Positions 43,948 through 51,714 of a stretch of DNA of 64,000 bases are shown here, piece after piece (position 1 is the first letter of the stretch; every line of letters begins with the position of its first letter). A model generated the notes under the pieces. The model did no database searches and had not been told where the DNA came from. It worked only from the letters and a program-made list of their open reading frames with translations. Source of the stretch: Anaerotignum lactatifermentans DSM 14214. Lineage in GTDB: Bacteria > Bacillota > Clostridia > Lachnospirales > Anaerotignaceae. The translations under genes were made by a program, and so were the position numbers. The stretch is taken from positions 62,001-126,000 of the forward strand of contig NZ_FRAH01000004.1 in NCBI RefSeq assembly GCF_900142265.1, written 5' to 3'.

Positions 43948-44925
43948 TCACATGGCTTTGCGCTCCAGATCTTCTTCACTCAAAAAATCTTTCAGGATCT
44001 GGCCAAATGCCTTGCTGTTTTCCATGTGGGGCAGGGCAGCCGTATCCTCAAAGAGCATAAATTCCCCTTTTTCCTGTAAATTTTCGGCTTCTTCCAGATA
44101 AACGGCACTGTTGCGTACATTCCGCTCTCCCCAAATCAGCAGGAAGGGCAGAGAAAGAGAAGCAAAAGCCTGTTTGGTATCGGCGGCGGCAAAGCGGGTC
44201 ACATAACCGGCATAGCTAGCCTGTGCGCCTTTGCCGTAGCGTGCGTTTTGTTTCAGGTTTTTCACGAAGTCCACCGGCATACGTTCTTTCTGGTAAAAGA
44301 GTTCTTCCGCCAGAAGCCGCAGGGCTTTTTTGGATGTGCCGTCCAGAAATGCCTGAGTGCCGATGACAGGCGACAGCAGTTTTTTCAGCTGCTGGGTATC
44401 ATTGGGTGTGGCAAATCCTCTGCCGATGCCTTCGGGAGAGATGAGCACCATCTTTTCCAGATCTTCCGGGTAAAGCATGGACAGCACCAGAGCGATGTCT
44501 GCGCCGCCGTTGGCAGCAGCAAGAGCAACGGGCTTTCCGATGACATCCGAAAGGAAGCTGTGAAGGGCTTTGGCGTACTGATAAGCTGTCCAGGGCTTGG
44601 TGGGCTTGTCGGACTGACCGTAGCCCGGCAAATCTACGGTGTATACCCGAAAATCTTTTGCCAGCTTTTCGATCTGGGGGCGCCATTCCCGTCTGGATGC
44701 CCCGGGATGGAGGCTGTGGAGCAGTACCACAGGACGACCATAACCAAAACGTTCATATGCCATAGAAACCCCGTCGGGGGTGGTGTAGCTTTCAAAAGGT
44801 GTTTTATCTCCCTTGCGGGATGCCCGATGCAGACTGATGCGCTGATAAAGGATAAGTCCGGCGGCAGTGATGCCGGCAGAGGCAAAGAGAGGGAGAGAAA
44901 GTTTCCGAATGGCTTTTTGAATCAT
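43948..44925 (-). CDS. Alpha/beta-hydrolase, membrane-anchored
   Basis: 325 residues from the ATG at 44925, with AAAGGAGG upstream; the in-frame ATG at 44955 is too far from it. N-terminal TM at about 8-26. Fold markers: VVLLHSLHPGASRREW (oxyanion region), VYTVDLPGYGQSDKP, and the nucleophile elbow normally GxSxG is replaced by AAANGGADIAL. Gly-Asn-Gly-Gly rather than a nucleophilic Ser suggests altered chemistry or loss. Late His is likely in ALPHMENSKAF. It is first in the unit with the two thioesterases. Confidence 0.82.
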   Translation of the reverse strand: MIQKAIRKLSLPLFASAGITAAGLILYQRISLHRASRKGDKTPFESYTTPDGVSMAYERFGYGRPVVLLHSLHPGASRREWRPQIEKLAKDFRVYTVDLPGYGQSDKPTKPWTAYQYAKALHSFLSDVIGKPVALAAANGGADIALVLSMLYPEDLEKMVLISPEGIGRGFATPNDTQQLKKLLSPVIGTQAFLDGTSKKALRLLAEELFYQKERMPVDFVKNLKQNARYGKGAQASYAGYVTRFAAADTKQAFASLSLPFLLIWGERNVRNSAVYLEEAENLQEKGEFMLFEDTAALPHMENSKAFGQILKDFLSEEDLERKAM

Positions 44926-45081
44926 CGTGTTACCTCCTTTTTTTCTTTTCAGCAAATTAAAAAAATCCCATTACTATTATTATGAACCGAAATCGTGCAT
45001 TTGAAAAGAGGTAGTTTCATAAGAAAGATGGAAGTTTCATAAGATAGTATGAAGATTTTTGTTTCTGGAGGGGAAGGGCGG

Positions 45082-45288
45082 ATGGAAGGGTTTCTGGTGC
45101 TGGCAGGACAGCTGTTTCTCATTGTGTGTATCCAGTCGGTGCTGGAAGTGGCAGCGGCAGACCGTTTCCAGAACCATCTGCAAAAAGTCATTTCTCTGGC
45201 GGCATACCTGGCGGCGCTGGTGTTGGTGCTGCGGTTCATGGACGGGTATTTGCTGGATATGCTCCAAAGACTGGCAAGAGGGCTGTAA
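45082..45288 (+). CDS. Small two-TM membrane protein, weakly SpoIIIAC/AD-like
   Basis: 68 residues from the ATG at 45082, with GGAGGGG upstream; the ATG at 45049 has no ribosome site. TM1 about 3-20, TM2 about 32-53. The pattern LAGQLFLIVCIQSVLEVAAA followed by a charged turn and a second helix recalls SpoIIIAC/SpoIIIAD, but no spoIIIA neighbours are present, so this is a weak comparison. It is followed by an interrupted hairpin carrying the IS. Confidence 0.5.
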   Translation: MEGFLVLAGQLFLIVCIQSVLEVAAADRFQNHLQKVISLAAYLAALVLVLRFMDGYLLDMLQRLARGL

Positions 45289-45340
45289 AGATGGGTTCAT
45301 GCCCAAATCATAGAAAAATAAAAAAGCTGGAATCCTCGGA

Positions 45341-46325
45341 TTGAACTGCACCCCATTTGTTAGACAGTATGATATACTGAATAACAAGTGGGGTGATTTT
45401 TATGCCAAAAGGAGTACCAAATAAACGATATACACCAGAATTCAAGCAACTGGTGGTAGAAACGATGCGGGAAGAAGGTCTAAGTCTCGGTGAAACCATG
45501 GCAACCTTTTACTATCATTTGAAGCGAATGGAAAATTTAGACAAATATCAAGAGGTAAAAGAAGAAATCAAGACAATCTACCACGAAAACAAAGGTCGAT
45601 ACGGCTATCGTCGTATTACGGCAGAACTGCACAATCGTGGATTTCATTTAAATCATAAGACGATTCAGCGGCTTATGAAGCAGCTGGGTCTAATTTGCCG
45701 TGTCAGAGCTAAGAAATATCGTTCTTACAAGGGGGAAGTTGGCAAAATTGCGCCAAATTTGCTGCAGCGGGATTTCTATGCGGAAAAACCAAATCAGAAA
45801 TGGGGTAACAGATGTTACAGAATTCAGTCTGTTCGGGCAAAAACTGTATCTGTCCGCCCTTCTGGATTTACACAGCAGTTATCTGATCAGTTATACCATT
45901 TCAGAACGTCCTGTTTTAAGGATGGTAACCAGTATGTTGGATAAAGCTTTTGAAACCATACCGAATGGAACGGGTCTGATTCTCCATTCCGACCAAGGAT
46001 GGCAATATCAAAACAAGTATTATCGCCAGATACTCAAACAAAAAGGCATCCGCCAGAGTATGAGCCGAAAGGGTAACTGTCTGGACAATGCTGTCATGGA
46101 AAATTTCTTTGGATTGCTCAAGAGCGAACTTCTCTATCTTCAACAGTTTCAATCTATGGAACATTTCAAGCAGGAACTGGTGGAATATTTAGATTATTAT
46201 AATAACCATCGAATCAAAGCAAAGTTAGAGGGCTTGCCACCTGCAATTTACAGACAACAAGCCCTTCTGGCTTCTTAAACAATTTTAATTTGAAAATATT
46301 GTCTAACTTTTTGGGTTCAGTTCAA
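45341..46325 (+). mobile_element. Defective IS3-family (IS150-group) insertion sequence
   Basis: 985 bp with terminal inverted repeats: left TTGAACTGCACCCC, then GTTAGACAGT; right (inverted) TTGAACTGAACCC, then GTTAGACAAT. Normal members are about 1.4-1.5 kb. No clear 3-bp target duplication is seen (GGA versus TTA next to the ends). Confidence 0.85.
45402..46278 (+). pseudogene. IS3-family transposase, internally deleted and frameshifted
   Basis: The first frame (MPKGVPNKRYTPEFKQLVVE) is the OrfA HTH start. After about 33 residues it jumps straight into OrfB at ATFYYHLKRMENLDKYQEVK, so most of OrfA and its frameshift region are missing. OrfB then continues to QKWG; the expected QKWVTDVTEF is in the next frame because a run at 45802-45805 has four G where three would keep frame. 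The remainder in that second frame includes the DDE Asp residues and LDYYNNHRIKAKLEGLPP. The enzyme cannot be made. Confidence 0.88.
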
Positions 46326-46347
46326 TTAAGGATTTCAGCTTTCTTTG

Positions 46348-46839
46348 TTATTTATCAAGGGCGCAGTGATACAGGATTCTGTTGTCTGCGTCATAAATGG
46401 ATACGGAAACATCCTGTGTATGCATCAAAAATGCGTTGGATGTATCATCCATATGTTCCTTCGATTCATTTATCATATAATACCCGTTTTCGATTTCAGG
46501 GATCAAAGGCATGCCTTCTTCATCAGTCAGCGGTGTACCCAGGTAATCGCTGTCGTAAACACCATAAACGAGATTTTGTGTATCCTCGTCCAGGGGCAGG
46601 GGTCTCCATACGCCTTTTTCCTGGATTTTTTCCAGAAAAGCGTCATCTGAGAACTGCAGTGTGGTACAAGAAGTGCCCTGACCGCGGAATGCACCGTGAT
46701 CCTTGTAAGTAACGGAAAATTCCTGGGCGGGAATTTCCGCATCCATCTGTTCTGCGGCAACCTGTGCTGCGCTGGCGGAATGACAGCCTGCCAGTGTGAC
46801 TGTTGCCAGAATTGCAAAAAGAGGCAGATGGAGTTTCAT
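46348..46839 (-). CDS. Lipoprotein of an unnamed tandem family, member 1
   Basis: 163 residues. Signal peptide with lipobox Cys19 (LAGC). The exported domain shares blocks with the next two genes: YKDHGAFRGQGTSCTTLQFS, DDAFLEKIQEKGVWRPLPLD, a YGVYD strand, ENGYYMINESKE and SIYDADNRILYHC. Family not recognised. It is anchored on the outer face. It ends only about 20 nt from the IS, whose insertion may have removed its terminator. Confidence 0.78.
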   Translation of the reverse strand: MKLHLPLFAILATVTLAGCHSASAAQVAAEQMDAEIPAQEFSVTYKDHGAFRGQGTSCTTLQFSDDAFLEKIQEKGVWRPLPLDEDTQNLVYGVYDSDYLGTPLTDEEGMPLIPEIENGYYMINESKEHMDDTSNAFLMHTQDVSVSIYDADNRILYHCALDK

Positions 46840-46999
46840 AATATCTCCTCCGTTTCAAAATATTCAATGCGATGCATATCATATCATACTTTGTGGCGGA
46901 AAGCCAGTATATTTCTTTAGAATAACGGGAAATGCGGTGTTTTTTCGAAAAAACATTCTCTTTGTTCCGTGAAACTGCATCTTTTTTCATACAGAAAAA

Positions 47000-47033
47000 A
47001 AGACGCTTCCCCTTGGAAAGGAGAGGCGTCTTT
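47000..47033 (-). terminator. Terminator after tandem-family member 2
   Basis: Minus-strand AAGACGC / GCGTCTT hairpin followed by TTTTTT. Its presence separates members 2-3 from member 1. Confidence 0.8.
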
Positions 47034-47036
47034 TCA

Positions 47037-47516
47037 TCAGGTATCCAGCACCAGATAATACAATGTGCGGTTGTCAGCGTCATAAACCGCTAAATCGAAG
47101 TTGAAGGAGCCGCGCTTCATAATGTTTGGCTTCTCTGCGGCTTGTGAGTTCCGGTCTTTCAGCAGGTAATACCCCTTTTCGATGGGCGGCACAAAGGGTT
47201 CCTGTGTTTCGGGGTCATCAAGATAATTGCCGTACAGGAGCTGATTGACAGCTTCATCCGGTGGAAAAGCCTGCCATGTGCCTGCTGCTTCGATTTCTTC
47301 CAGCAAAGCATCGTCGGAAAACTGGATGATGGTGCAGGTGGTGCCGTCCCCGTGGAATCCGTGGTCGTCATAGGTGGAAACCAATTCCCCTGCGGAAAGG
47401 TCTATGCCGGTGCCGAAAGCGGCTTTTCGCACAGCCGCGCTTTCCTCCGTATTTACAGGGGTCTGGAAGGTGAATAGAGCCAAAAAGAGCACAGTGATAG
47501 CACGGAAAAACAGCAT
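47037..47516 (-). CDS. Exported protein of the tandem family, member 2
   Basis: 159 residues with a signal peptide or anchor (FFRAITVLFLALFTFQTPV) without lipobox Cys. Shared blocks: STYDDHGFHGDGTTCTIIQF, DDALLEEIEAAGTWQAFPPD, LLYGNY, IEKGYYLLKDRNSQA and AVYDADNRTLYYLVLDT. It is about 60 percent similar by eye to member 3. Function unknown. Confidence 0.78.
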   Translation of the reverse strand: MLFFRAITVLFLALFTFQTPVNTEESAAVRKAAFGTGIDLSAGELVSTYDDHGFHGDGTTCTIIQFSDDALLEEIEAAGTWQAFPPDEAVNQLLYGNYLDDPETQEPFVPPIEKGYYLLKDRNSQAAEKPNIMKRGSFNFDLAVYDADNRTLYYLVLDT

Positions 47517-47542
47517 AAAAATCCCTCCATTTCTGCAAGCTT

Positions 47543-48052
47543 TTAGGTATCCAGTTTGTAGTAGTATAACGTCCGGTTGTCTGCGTCATATACGCTGAGG
47601 GTGAAGTTATAAGAAGAACGCTCCAGCAGGTCTGGATTTTCCTTTGCCTGACTGTGGCGGTCTTCCAGCAGATAATACCCCTTTTCCATGGGCGGAATCA
47701 GCGGTTCTTCTGGGGAATCCTTCCCTGTGACGCAGGGATAAATGGCGTATTCGTCTGTGTAGACACCGTAAAGGAGCGTTTTTACCGTTTCATCCGGCGG
47801 AAAAGGCTTCCAGAGATTGGGCTGCTGCTGGATGCGCTGGAGAAAGGCATCATCCTCAAAGGTGATGACCGTGCAGGATTTGCCGTCCCCTTGAAAACCG
47901 CTGTGGGTATCAAAAGACGACACCACTTCGCCGCCGGAAAGGCTGGTATGCAGATCTCTGCCAATGACCGAAGTGGGCTGTAAGCTGTAGCTGAGGATGA
48001 GAATGCTGGCTGCACAGGCAAAGAGCACCCCGTCCCGCAATGTATACCGCAT
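47543..48052 (-). CDS. Exported protein of the tandem family, member 3
   Basis: 169 residues. An N-terminal TM (about 8-25) is followed by the family domain: FDTHSGFQGDGKSCTVITFE, DDAFLQRIQQQPNLWKPFPP, LLYGVYTDEYAIYPCV (a Cys not in the others), MEKGYYLLEDRHSQAKENPD and SVYDADNRTLYYYKLDT. It is first in the two-gene unit with member 2. The repeated layout suggests local duplication. Confidence 0.78.
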   Translation of the reverse strand: MRYTLRDGVLFACAASILILSYSLQPTSVIGRDLHTSLSGGEVVSSFDTHSGFQGDGKSCTVITFEDDAFLQRIQQQPNLWKPFPPDETVKTLLYGVYTDEYAIYPCVTGKDSPEEPLIPPMEKGYYLLEDRHSQAKENPDLLERSSYNFTLSVYDADNRTLYYYKLDT

Positions 48053-48056
48053 AGGT

Positions 48057-48309
48057 TCACTTCCCTTCAGAAATTTCTGTTGGTTTCAAGTTTTCCATTT
48101 TTTCTTTCAGCTCTGCCACTTCTTTCTCCAACGCGTCCATGCGTTTTTTTCTGGGAAAAGATATGGCTCACCAAAGCTGTGGATGCCAATGCCAGCAGAG
48201 GAGGCAGGATCAGAAGCATACCGCTCGTCAGCGGAATCATGAGAGCCAGTGCGAAAAATACCCCTGTACTCAGAAGAAACAGGAAAAAGCGAGAAGGAAA
48301 ATCCATCAT
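48057..48309 (-). pseudogene. Small membrane/coiled-coil protein with a frameshift in an A7 run
   Basis: From the ATG at 48309 (GAGGTG upstream) the frame encodes DFPSRFFLFLLSTGVFFALA and a second TM to VSHIFSQKK, then goes out of frame at seven A and ends at 48067 with a Lys/Arg/Asn-rich tail. In the +1 frame after six A the sequence reads RMDALEKEVAELKEKMENLK, a regular coiled coil, stopping at 48057, 4 nt before the next gene. The intact form would be about 83 residues with two TM plus a coiled coil. Single-base slippage, sequencing error or a phase switch are possible. Confidence 0.7.
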
Positions 48310-48587
48310 ATCACCTCGTTTGATGTCTATATCGTTTGATGTCTTTTTTTCATCATAGCACAGAAGGCAGGGGATGTCTTTGCATTGGGCAAAAACATTT
48401 CTTACAATTCTCTTACTGCCCAGGACATCAGCTGCATTCTCGTAAATCCATATGATATTGTACAAGGGAGGTTTTTCCGGTATGGGAGGCTCACAATCAT
48501 TTTTGCATTTCCCTTTCTGCAAATTTTTTATTTTAATTTATCATATATTTCCCCTTGGTTCAAATCCGCGGCAAAAGGGCACTTTTC
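48310..48587. other. Gene-poor stretch upstream of argS
   Basis: A tandem TCGTTTGATGTCT pair near 48315-48340 lies in the promoter area of the broken small gene. A 47-codon frame (ATG near 48482, MGGSQSFLHFPFCKFFILIY) has GGGAGG upstream but no other support. Otherwise nothing is recognised. Confidence 0.4.
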
Positions 48588-48616
48588 TTGATTTTCTGCG
48601 GTTTTTGTGGTATATT
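48588..48616 (+). promoter_or_regulatory. Promoter of argS
   Basis: TTGATT at 48588-48593 and TATATT at 48611-48616 with 17-bp spacer, 80 bp before the ATG. Confidence 0.75.
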
Positions 48617-48695
48617 ATAAAATAACATGCCTATGGGCAGAAATAGCCCGTTTGTGCGTAGATAGTCATTTAAACACCCATCGGAGGAATGTAAT

Positions 48696-50390
48696 ATGGA
48701 TATGAAACTGGAAATCGCAAAAAGCCTGTCCGCAGCCTGCGGCGTGGCAGCGGAAGAAATCGCGGCAGCCATCGAAGTGCCTGCCAATACAGACATGGGG
48801 GATTTTGCATACCCTTGCTTTAAACTGGCAAAGGTACTGCGGAAAGCGCCTCCCCTCATAGCCCAGGAAATCGGTGAAAAACTGGAAAAACCCGATTTTA
48901 TCGCTGATGTCAAAATCGTTGGCGCATATATCAACTTCTTTATGGACAAGCATTTCTATACCAAAAAGGTACTGGAAACTGTCCTGACAGAAAAAGAAAA
49001 CTATGGCAAAAGCGACATGGGCGCAGGTAAGACCATCGTTATCGACTACTCCTCTCCCAACATCGCAAAGCCTTTCCATGTAGGTCATCTGCGTTCTACC
49101 GTTATCGGTAACGCGCTGTACCAGATTCACAGCCAGCTGGGTTACAAATGCGTAGGCGTTAACCATCTGGGCGACTGGGGCACACAGTTCGGTAAACTCA
49201 TTGTTGCTTACAAAAAATGGGGCAGCAAAGAAGCCGTGGAAGAAAAAGGCATTCAGGAACTGATGCGCATTTATGTAAAATTCCATGATGAAGCGGAAAA
49301 AGCGCCTGAACTGGATGACGAAGCACGTCTGTGGTTTGTAAAAATGCAGGACGGCGACGACGAAGCCCTGACACTGTGGAAATGGTTCTACGATATCAGT
49401 ATCAAAGAATTTGAACGTGTTTACGATATGCTGGGCGTAAAATTCGACGCATACACCGGCGAAAGCTTCTATAACGACAAAATGGCAGCCGTTGTGGATG
49501 AACTGAAAGAAAAAGGTCTGCTGGAAGAAAGCGAAGGGGCAATGATTGTCAATCTGGAAGACAAGAACATGCCTCCTTGCCTGATTATCCGTAAAGACGG
49601 CGGCACACTGTACGCAACTCGTGACATCACAGCTGCTCTGTACCGCAAGAAAACATATAACTTCGATAAATGTATCTACCTGACCGCTCTGGACCAGAAC
49701 CTGCACTTTGCACAGTGGTTCGAAGTAATCCATAAAATGGGCTATGACTGGTACAAAGACCTGATTCATGTACCTTTCGGTCTGGTAAGTCTGGACAGCG
49801 GCAAACTTTCCACTCGTCACGGCAACGTGGTATTAATGGAAGACCTGCTTCATCAGGCAATTGCCGAAACAAAGAAAATCATCGAAGAAAAGAATCCTTC
49901 TCTGCCTGACAAAGAAGAAGTTGCGAAAAAAGTTGGTATCGGCGCCGTTATTTTCAACGACCTGTACAACACCCGTATCAAAGACGTTGTGTTCTCTTGG
50001 GAACGTATGCTGAACTTCGACGGCGAAACAGGTCCTTACGTACAGTATACCCATGCACGTGCATGCAGCATCCTGAAAAAAGCACCTGATTTCACAGCGG
50101 AAAACATCGATTTCAGCAAACTGGATGACGAAGCATCCCTGAATGTCTGCAAACTGCTGGAAGCATTCCCTTCCAAGATTGTGGACGCAGCGGCGAAACT
50201 GGAACCTTATGTGCTCACAAGACATCTGGTTGCCATTTCTCAGGCGTTCAATAAGTTCTACCATGACAACCCCATCCTCAACAGCGAAGCAGAAGTGCGT
50301 CAGGCACGTCTGGCAGTTGTTGTGGCAGTGAAAACTGTTCTGGCAGCAGGTCTTGCACTGCTGGGCATTGACGCTCCAGAACAGATGTAA
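48696..50390 (+). CDS. argS: Arginyl-tRNA synthetase
   Basis: 564 residues, class I. The N-terminal Add-1 domain (residues 1-100) reads the D-loop. HIGH motif in SPNIAKPFHVGHLRST near 122-137; the KMSKS equivalent is GKLSTRHGNVVLMEDLL near 369-385, a variant common in ArgRS. C-terminal anticodon-binding DALR domain ends LALLGIDAPEQM. GGAGG precedes the ATG. No leader structure is visible. Confidence 0.98.
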   Translation: MDMKLEIAKSLSAACGVAAEEIAAAIEVPANTDMGDFAYPCFKLAKVLRKAPPLIAQEIGEKLEKPDFIADVKIVGAYINFFMDKHFYTKKVLETVLTEKENYGKSDMGAGKTIVIDYSSPNIAKPFHVGHLRSTVIGNALYQIHSQLGYKCVGVNHLGDWGTQFGKLIVAYKKWGSKEAVEEKGIQELMRIYVKFHDEAEKAPELDDEARLWFVKMQDGDDEALTLWKWFYDISIKEFERVYDMLGVKFDAYTGESFYNDKMAAVVDELKEKGLLEESEGAMIVNLEDKNMPPCLIIRKDGGTLYATRDITAALYRKKTYNFDKCIYLTALDQNLHFAQWFEVIHKMGYDWYKDLIHVPFGLVSLDSGKLSTRHGNVVLMEDLLHQAIAETKKIIEEKNPSLPDKEEVAKKVGIGAVIFNDLYNTRIKDVVFSWERMLNFDGETGPYVQYTHARACSILKKAPDFTAENIDFSKLDDEASLNVCKLLEAFPSKIVDAAAKLEPYVLTRHLVAISQAFNKFYHDNPILNSEAEVRQARLAVVVAVKTVLAAGLALLGIDAPEQM

Positions 50391-50413
50391 GAAAAAAGGG
50401 GGCTGGGCGTTCT

Positions 50414-51385
50414 ATGAAAAAGGTGAAACTGTTTTATAACCCGTTTTCCGGCAACAAAACTTTCAAATTTGACTTGGATGTCTGTATTGGCGTTTTCCAG
50501 TCCGCAGGCTATGAGGTGCATCCCTTCCGCACCATGCAGCCCGGGGACATCGAAACCCATGTGGCACAGATGGATAAAGATTATGATATTGTGGTGGCTT
50601 CCGGCGGCGACGGCACTGTGAATATCGTCCTCAACGCCCTGATGCACAACAATTTGAAGATTCCTCTGGGCATCATCCCTTCCGGCACAGCCAATGACTT
50701 TGCTACTTTTTTGGGACTGAAAACAGGGGATTCCGAAGGGGCATGCCGTGTCATGACGGAAACCTCTCCCCGTAACGTGGATATCGGTCTGGTCAATGGG
50801 GAAACTTATTTCATCAATGTCTGCGCAGGGGGGCTTTTGACCAATGTTTCCCAGACAGTAGACAAAGATGTGAAAAACGCTTTGGGAAATCTGTCTTATT
50901 ATCTGAAAGGTATGGAACAGATTCCAAATTTCCACAAAATTCCCTTCCGCATCACTACATCTGATGAGGTGCTGGAAGAAGATTTGTATCTGTATATGAT
51001 TATGAATAGCGCCGGCACAGGTAGCTTCACCAAGCTGTCACCGGAAGCATCCATTTCAGACGGCAAATTTGAATTCATTGGCATTCGGGCAAAATCCATA
51101 CTGGAAATCCCTTCTGTGTTCCTGAAGATGCTCACAGGGGAACACATCAAAGATGAAAAGTCCATTCTGTATCGTCGGGACCATTATTTCAAGATCGAAT
51201 GTCTGGACCCGGATTTTCAGATTATGGAATCCACAGTGGATGGAGAAATGGGACCCAAGATGCCCTTCACATTGGAGGTACTGCCCAAGGCTTATCCCAT
51301 TTATGGCAATTTTGAGAAAAAGAAACATGTTTCACGTGAAACACCATTGGCAAAGCTCAACGCTGTGGTGAAAAACGGCAAATAA
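50414..51385 (+). CDS. Diacylglycerol kinase/YegS-family lipid kinase
   Basis: 323 residues. Nucleotide/catalytic motifs: LFYNPFSGNKTFKFD at 5-19, ASGGDGTVNIVLNAL near 61-75, and IPSGTANDFATFLGL near 89-103. This is the BmrU/DgkB/YegS group, which phosphorylates diacylglycerol or related lipids at the membrane. A parS site lies inside the last codons (51328-51343), encoding KHVSRET without disturbing the frame. It follows argS by 23 nt. Confidence 0.93.
   Translation: MKKVKLFYNPFSGNKTFKFDLDVCIGVFQSAGYEVHPFRTMQPGDIETHVAQMDKDYDIVVASGGDGTVNIVLNALMHNNLKIPLGIIPSGTANDFATFLGLKTGDSEGACRVMTETSPRNVDIGLVNGETYFINVCAGGLLTNVSQTVDKDVKNALGNLSYYLKGMEQIPNFHKIPFRITTSDEVLEEDLYLYMIMNSAGTGSFTKLSPEASISDGKFEFIGIRAKSILEIPSVFLKMLTGEHIKDEKSILYRRDHYFKIECLDPDFQIMESTVDGEMGPKMPFTLEVLPKAYPIYGNFEKKKHVSRETPLAKLNAVVKNGK
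51328..51343. promoter_or_regulatory. parS: parS site 1
   Basis: TGTTTCACGTGAAACA, a perfect 16-bp palindrome, inside the 3' end of the lipid kinase coding sequence. Confidence 0.95.
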
Positions 51386-51390
51386 TAGCA

Positions 51391-51480
51391 TGTCGTCAAA
51401 ACCTCATTTCATGCAAGGTTTTGACGAGTAAGACAAGAAGTGCAAGCCAGAAATTCTTTCGGGAGTTTCTGGCTTTTTTA
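51391..51480 (+). repeat. Family 1 fragment (copy D) plus terminator
   Basis: 51393-51427 is a perfect 12-bp stem (TCGTCAAAACCT / AGGTTTTGACGA) with loop CATTTCATGCA-like sequence, matching 4239-4273 except that two base pairs have changed together. It continues with GTAAGACAAGAAGT as in copy A. A hairpin GCCAGAAA / TTTCTGGC with T6 follows and ends the lipid kinase transcript. Confidence 0.7.
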
Positions 51481-51496
51481 TGTTTCACGTGAAACA
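51481..51496. promoter_or_regulatory. parS: parS site 2
   Basis: TGTTTCACGTGAAACA, perfect, directly after the T-run of the terminator. Confidence 0.95.
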
Positions 51497-51497
51497 C

Positions 51498-51557
51498 CAT
51501 AGGGTTTGTTTGACACCCATAGGTTTGCTTGACACCCATAGGTTTGTTTGATACCCA
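51498..51557 (+). repeat. Three tandem 19-20 bp repeats between parS 2 and parS 3
   Basis: Units of the form AGGTTTGYTTGAYACCCAT occur three times head to tail with one or two changes, ending at the start of parS 3. Unit length is about 20 bp, close to two helical turns, so proteins bound there would sit on one face. No parS core is inside the units. Confidence 0.8.
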
Positions 51558-51573
51558 TGTTTCACGTGAAACA
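51558..51573. promoter_or_regulatory. parS: parS site 3
   Basis: TGTTTCACGTGAAACA, perfect, about 140 bp before parA. A TATAAT at 51671-51676 is the likely parA -10. Confidence 0.95.
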
Positions 51574-51714
51574 TAAATTTACCGTCAAAATTGCCGAAAA
51601 GAGTACCTTTTATGGAAGAAATGTTTTTTTGCAACCTGCCATTTTTCTTTTCACCATAAAAAAATTGTGCTATAATACCCCATAGAAGATCGACAGAAAG
51701 GCGGGAAAACCACA

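Larger units (their letters stand above)
45323..46342 (+). repeat. Family 2 hairpin split by an insertion sequence
   Basis: Left arm AAAGCTGGAATCCT at 45323-45336 and right arm AGGATTTCAGCTTT at 46329-46342 pair (one G-T). In unsplit copies these arms are 5-10 nt apart. The IS lies in the loop, so the preceding small gene has lost its compact terminator. Confidence 0.7.

Noticed and set aside
45320-46330. Target-site duplication of the IS
   Set aside because: The bases next to the inverted repeats (GGA and TTA, or GAT and ATT) do not match, so no duplication is claimed.
48482-48625. 47-codon frame upstream of argS
   Set aside because: A GGGAGG precedes it, but it overlaps the argS promoter and has a composition of translated AT-rich spacer.
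51498-51573. Possible CRISPR array
   Set aside because: The three units are directly adjacent without spacers and lie between parS sites; no cas genes are present.
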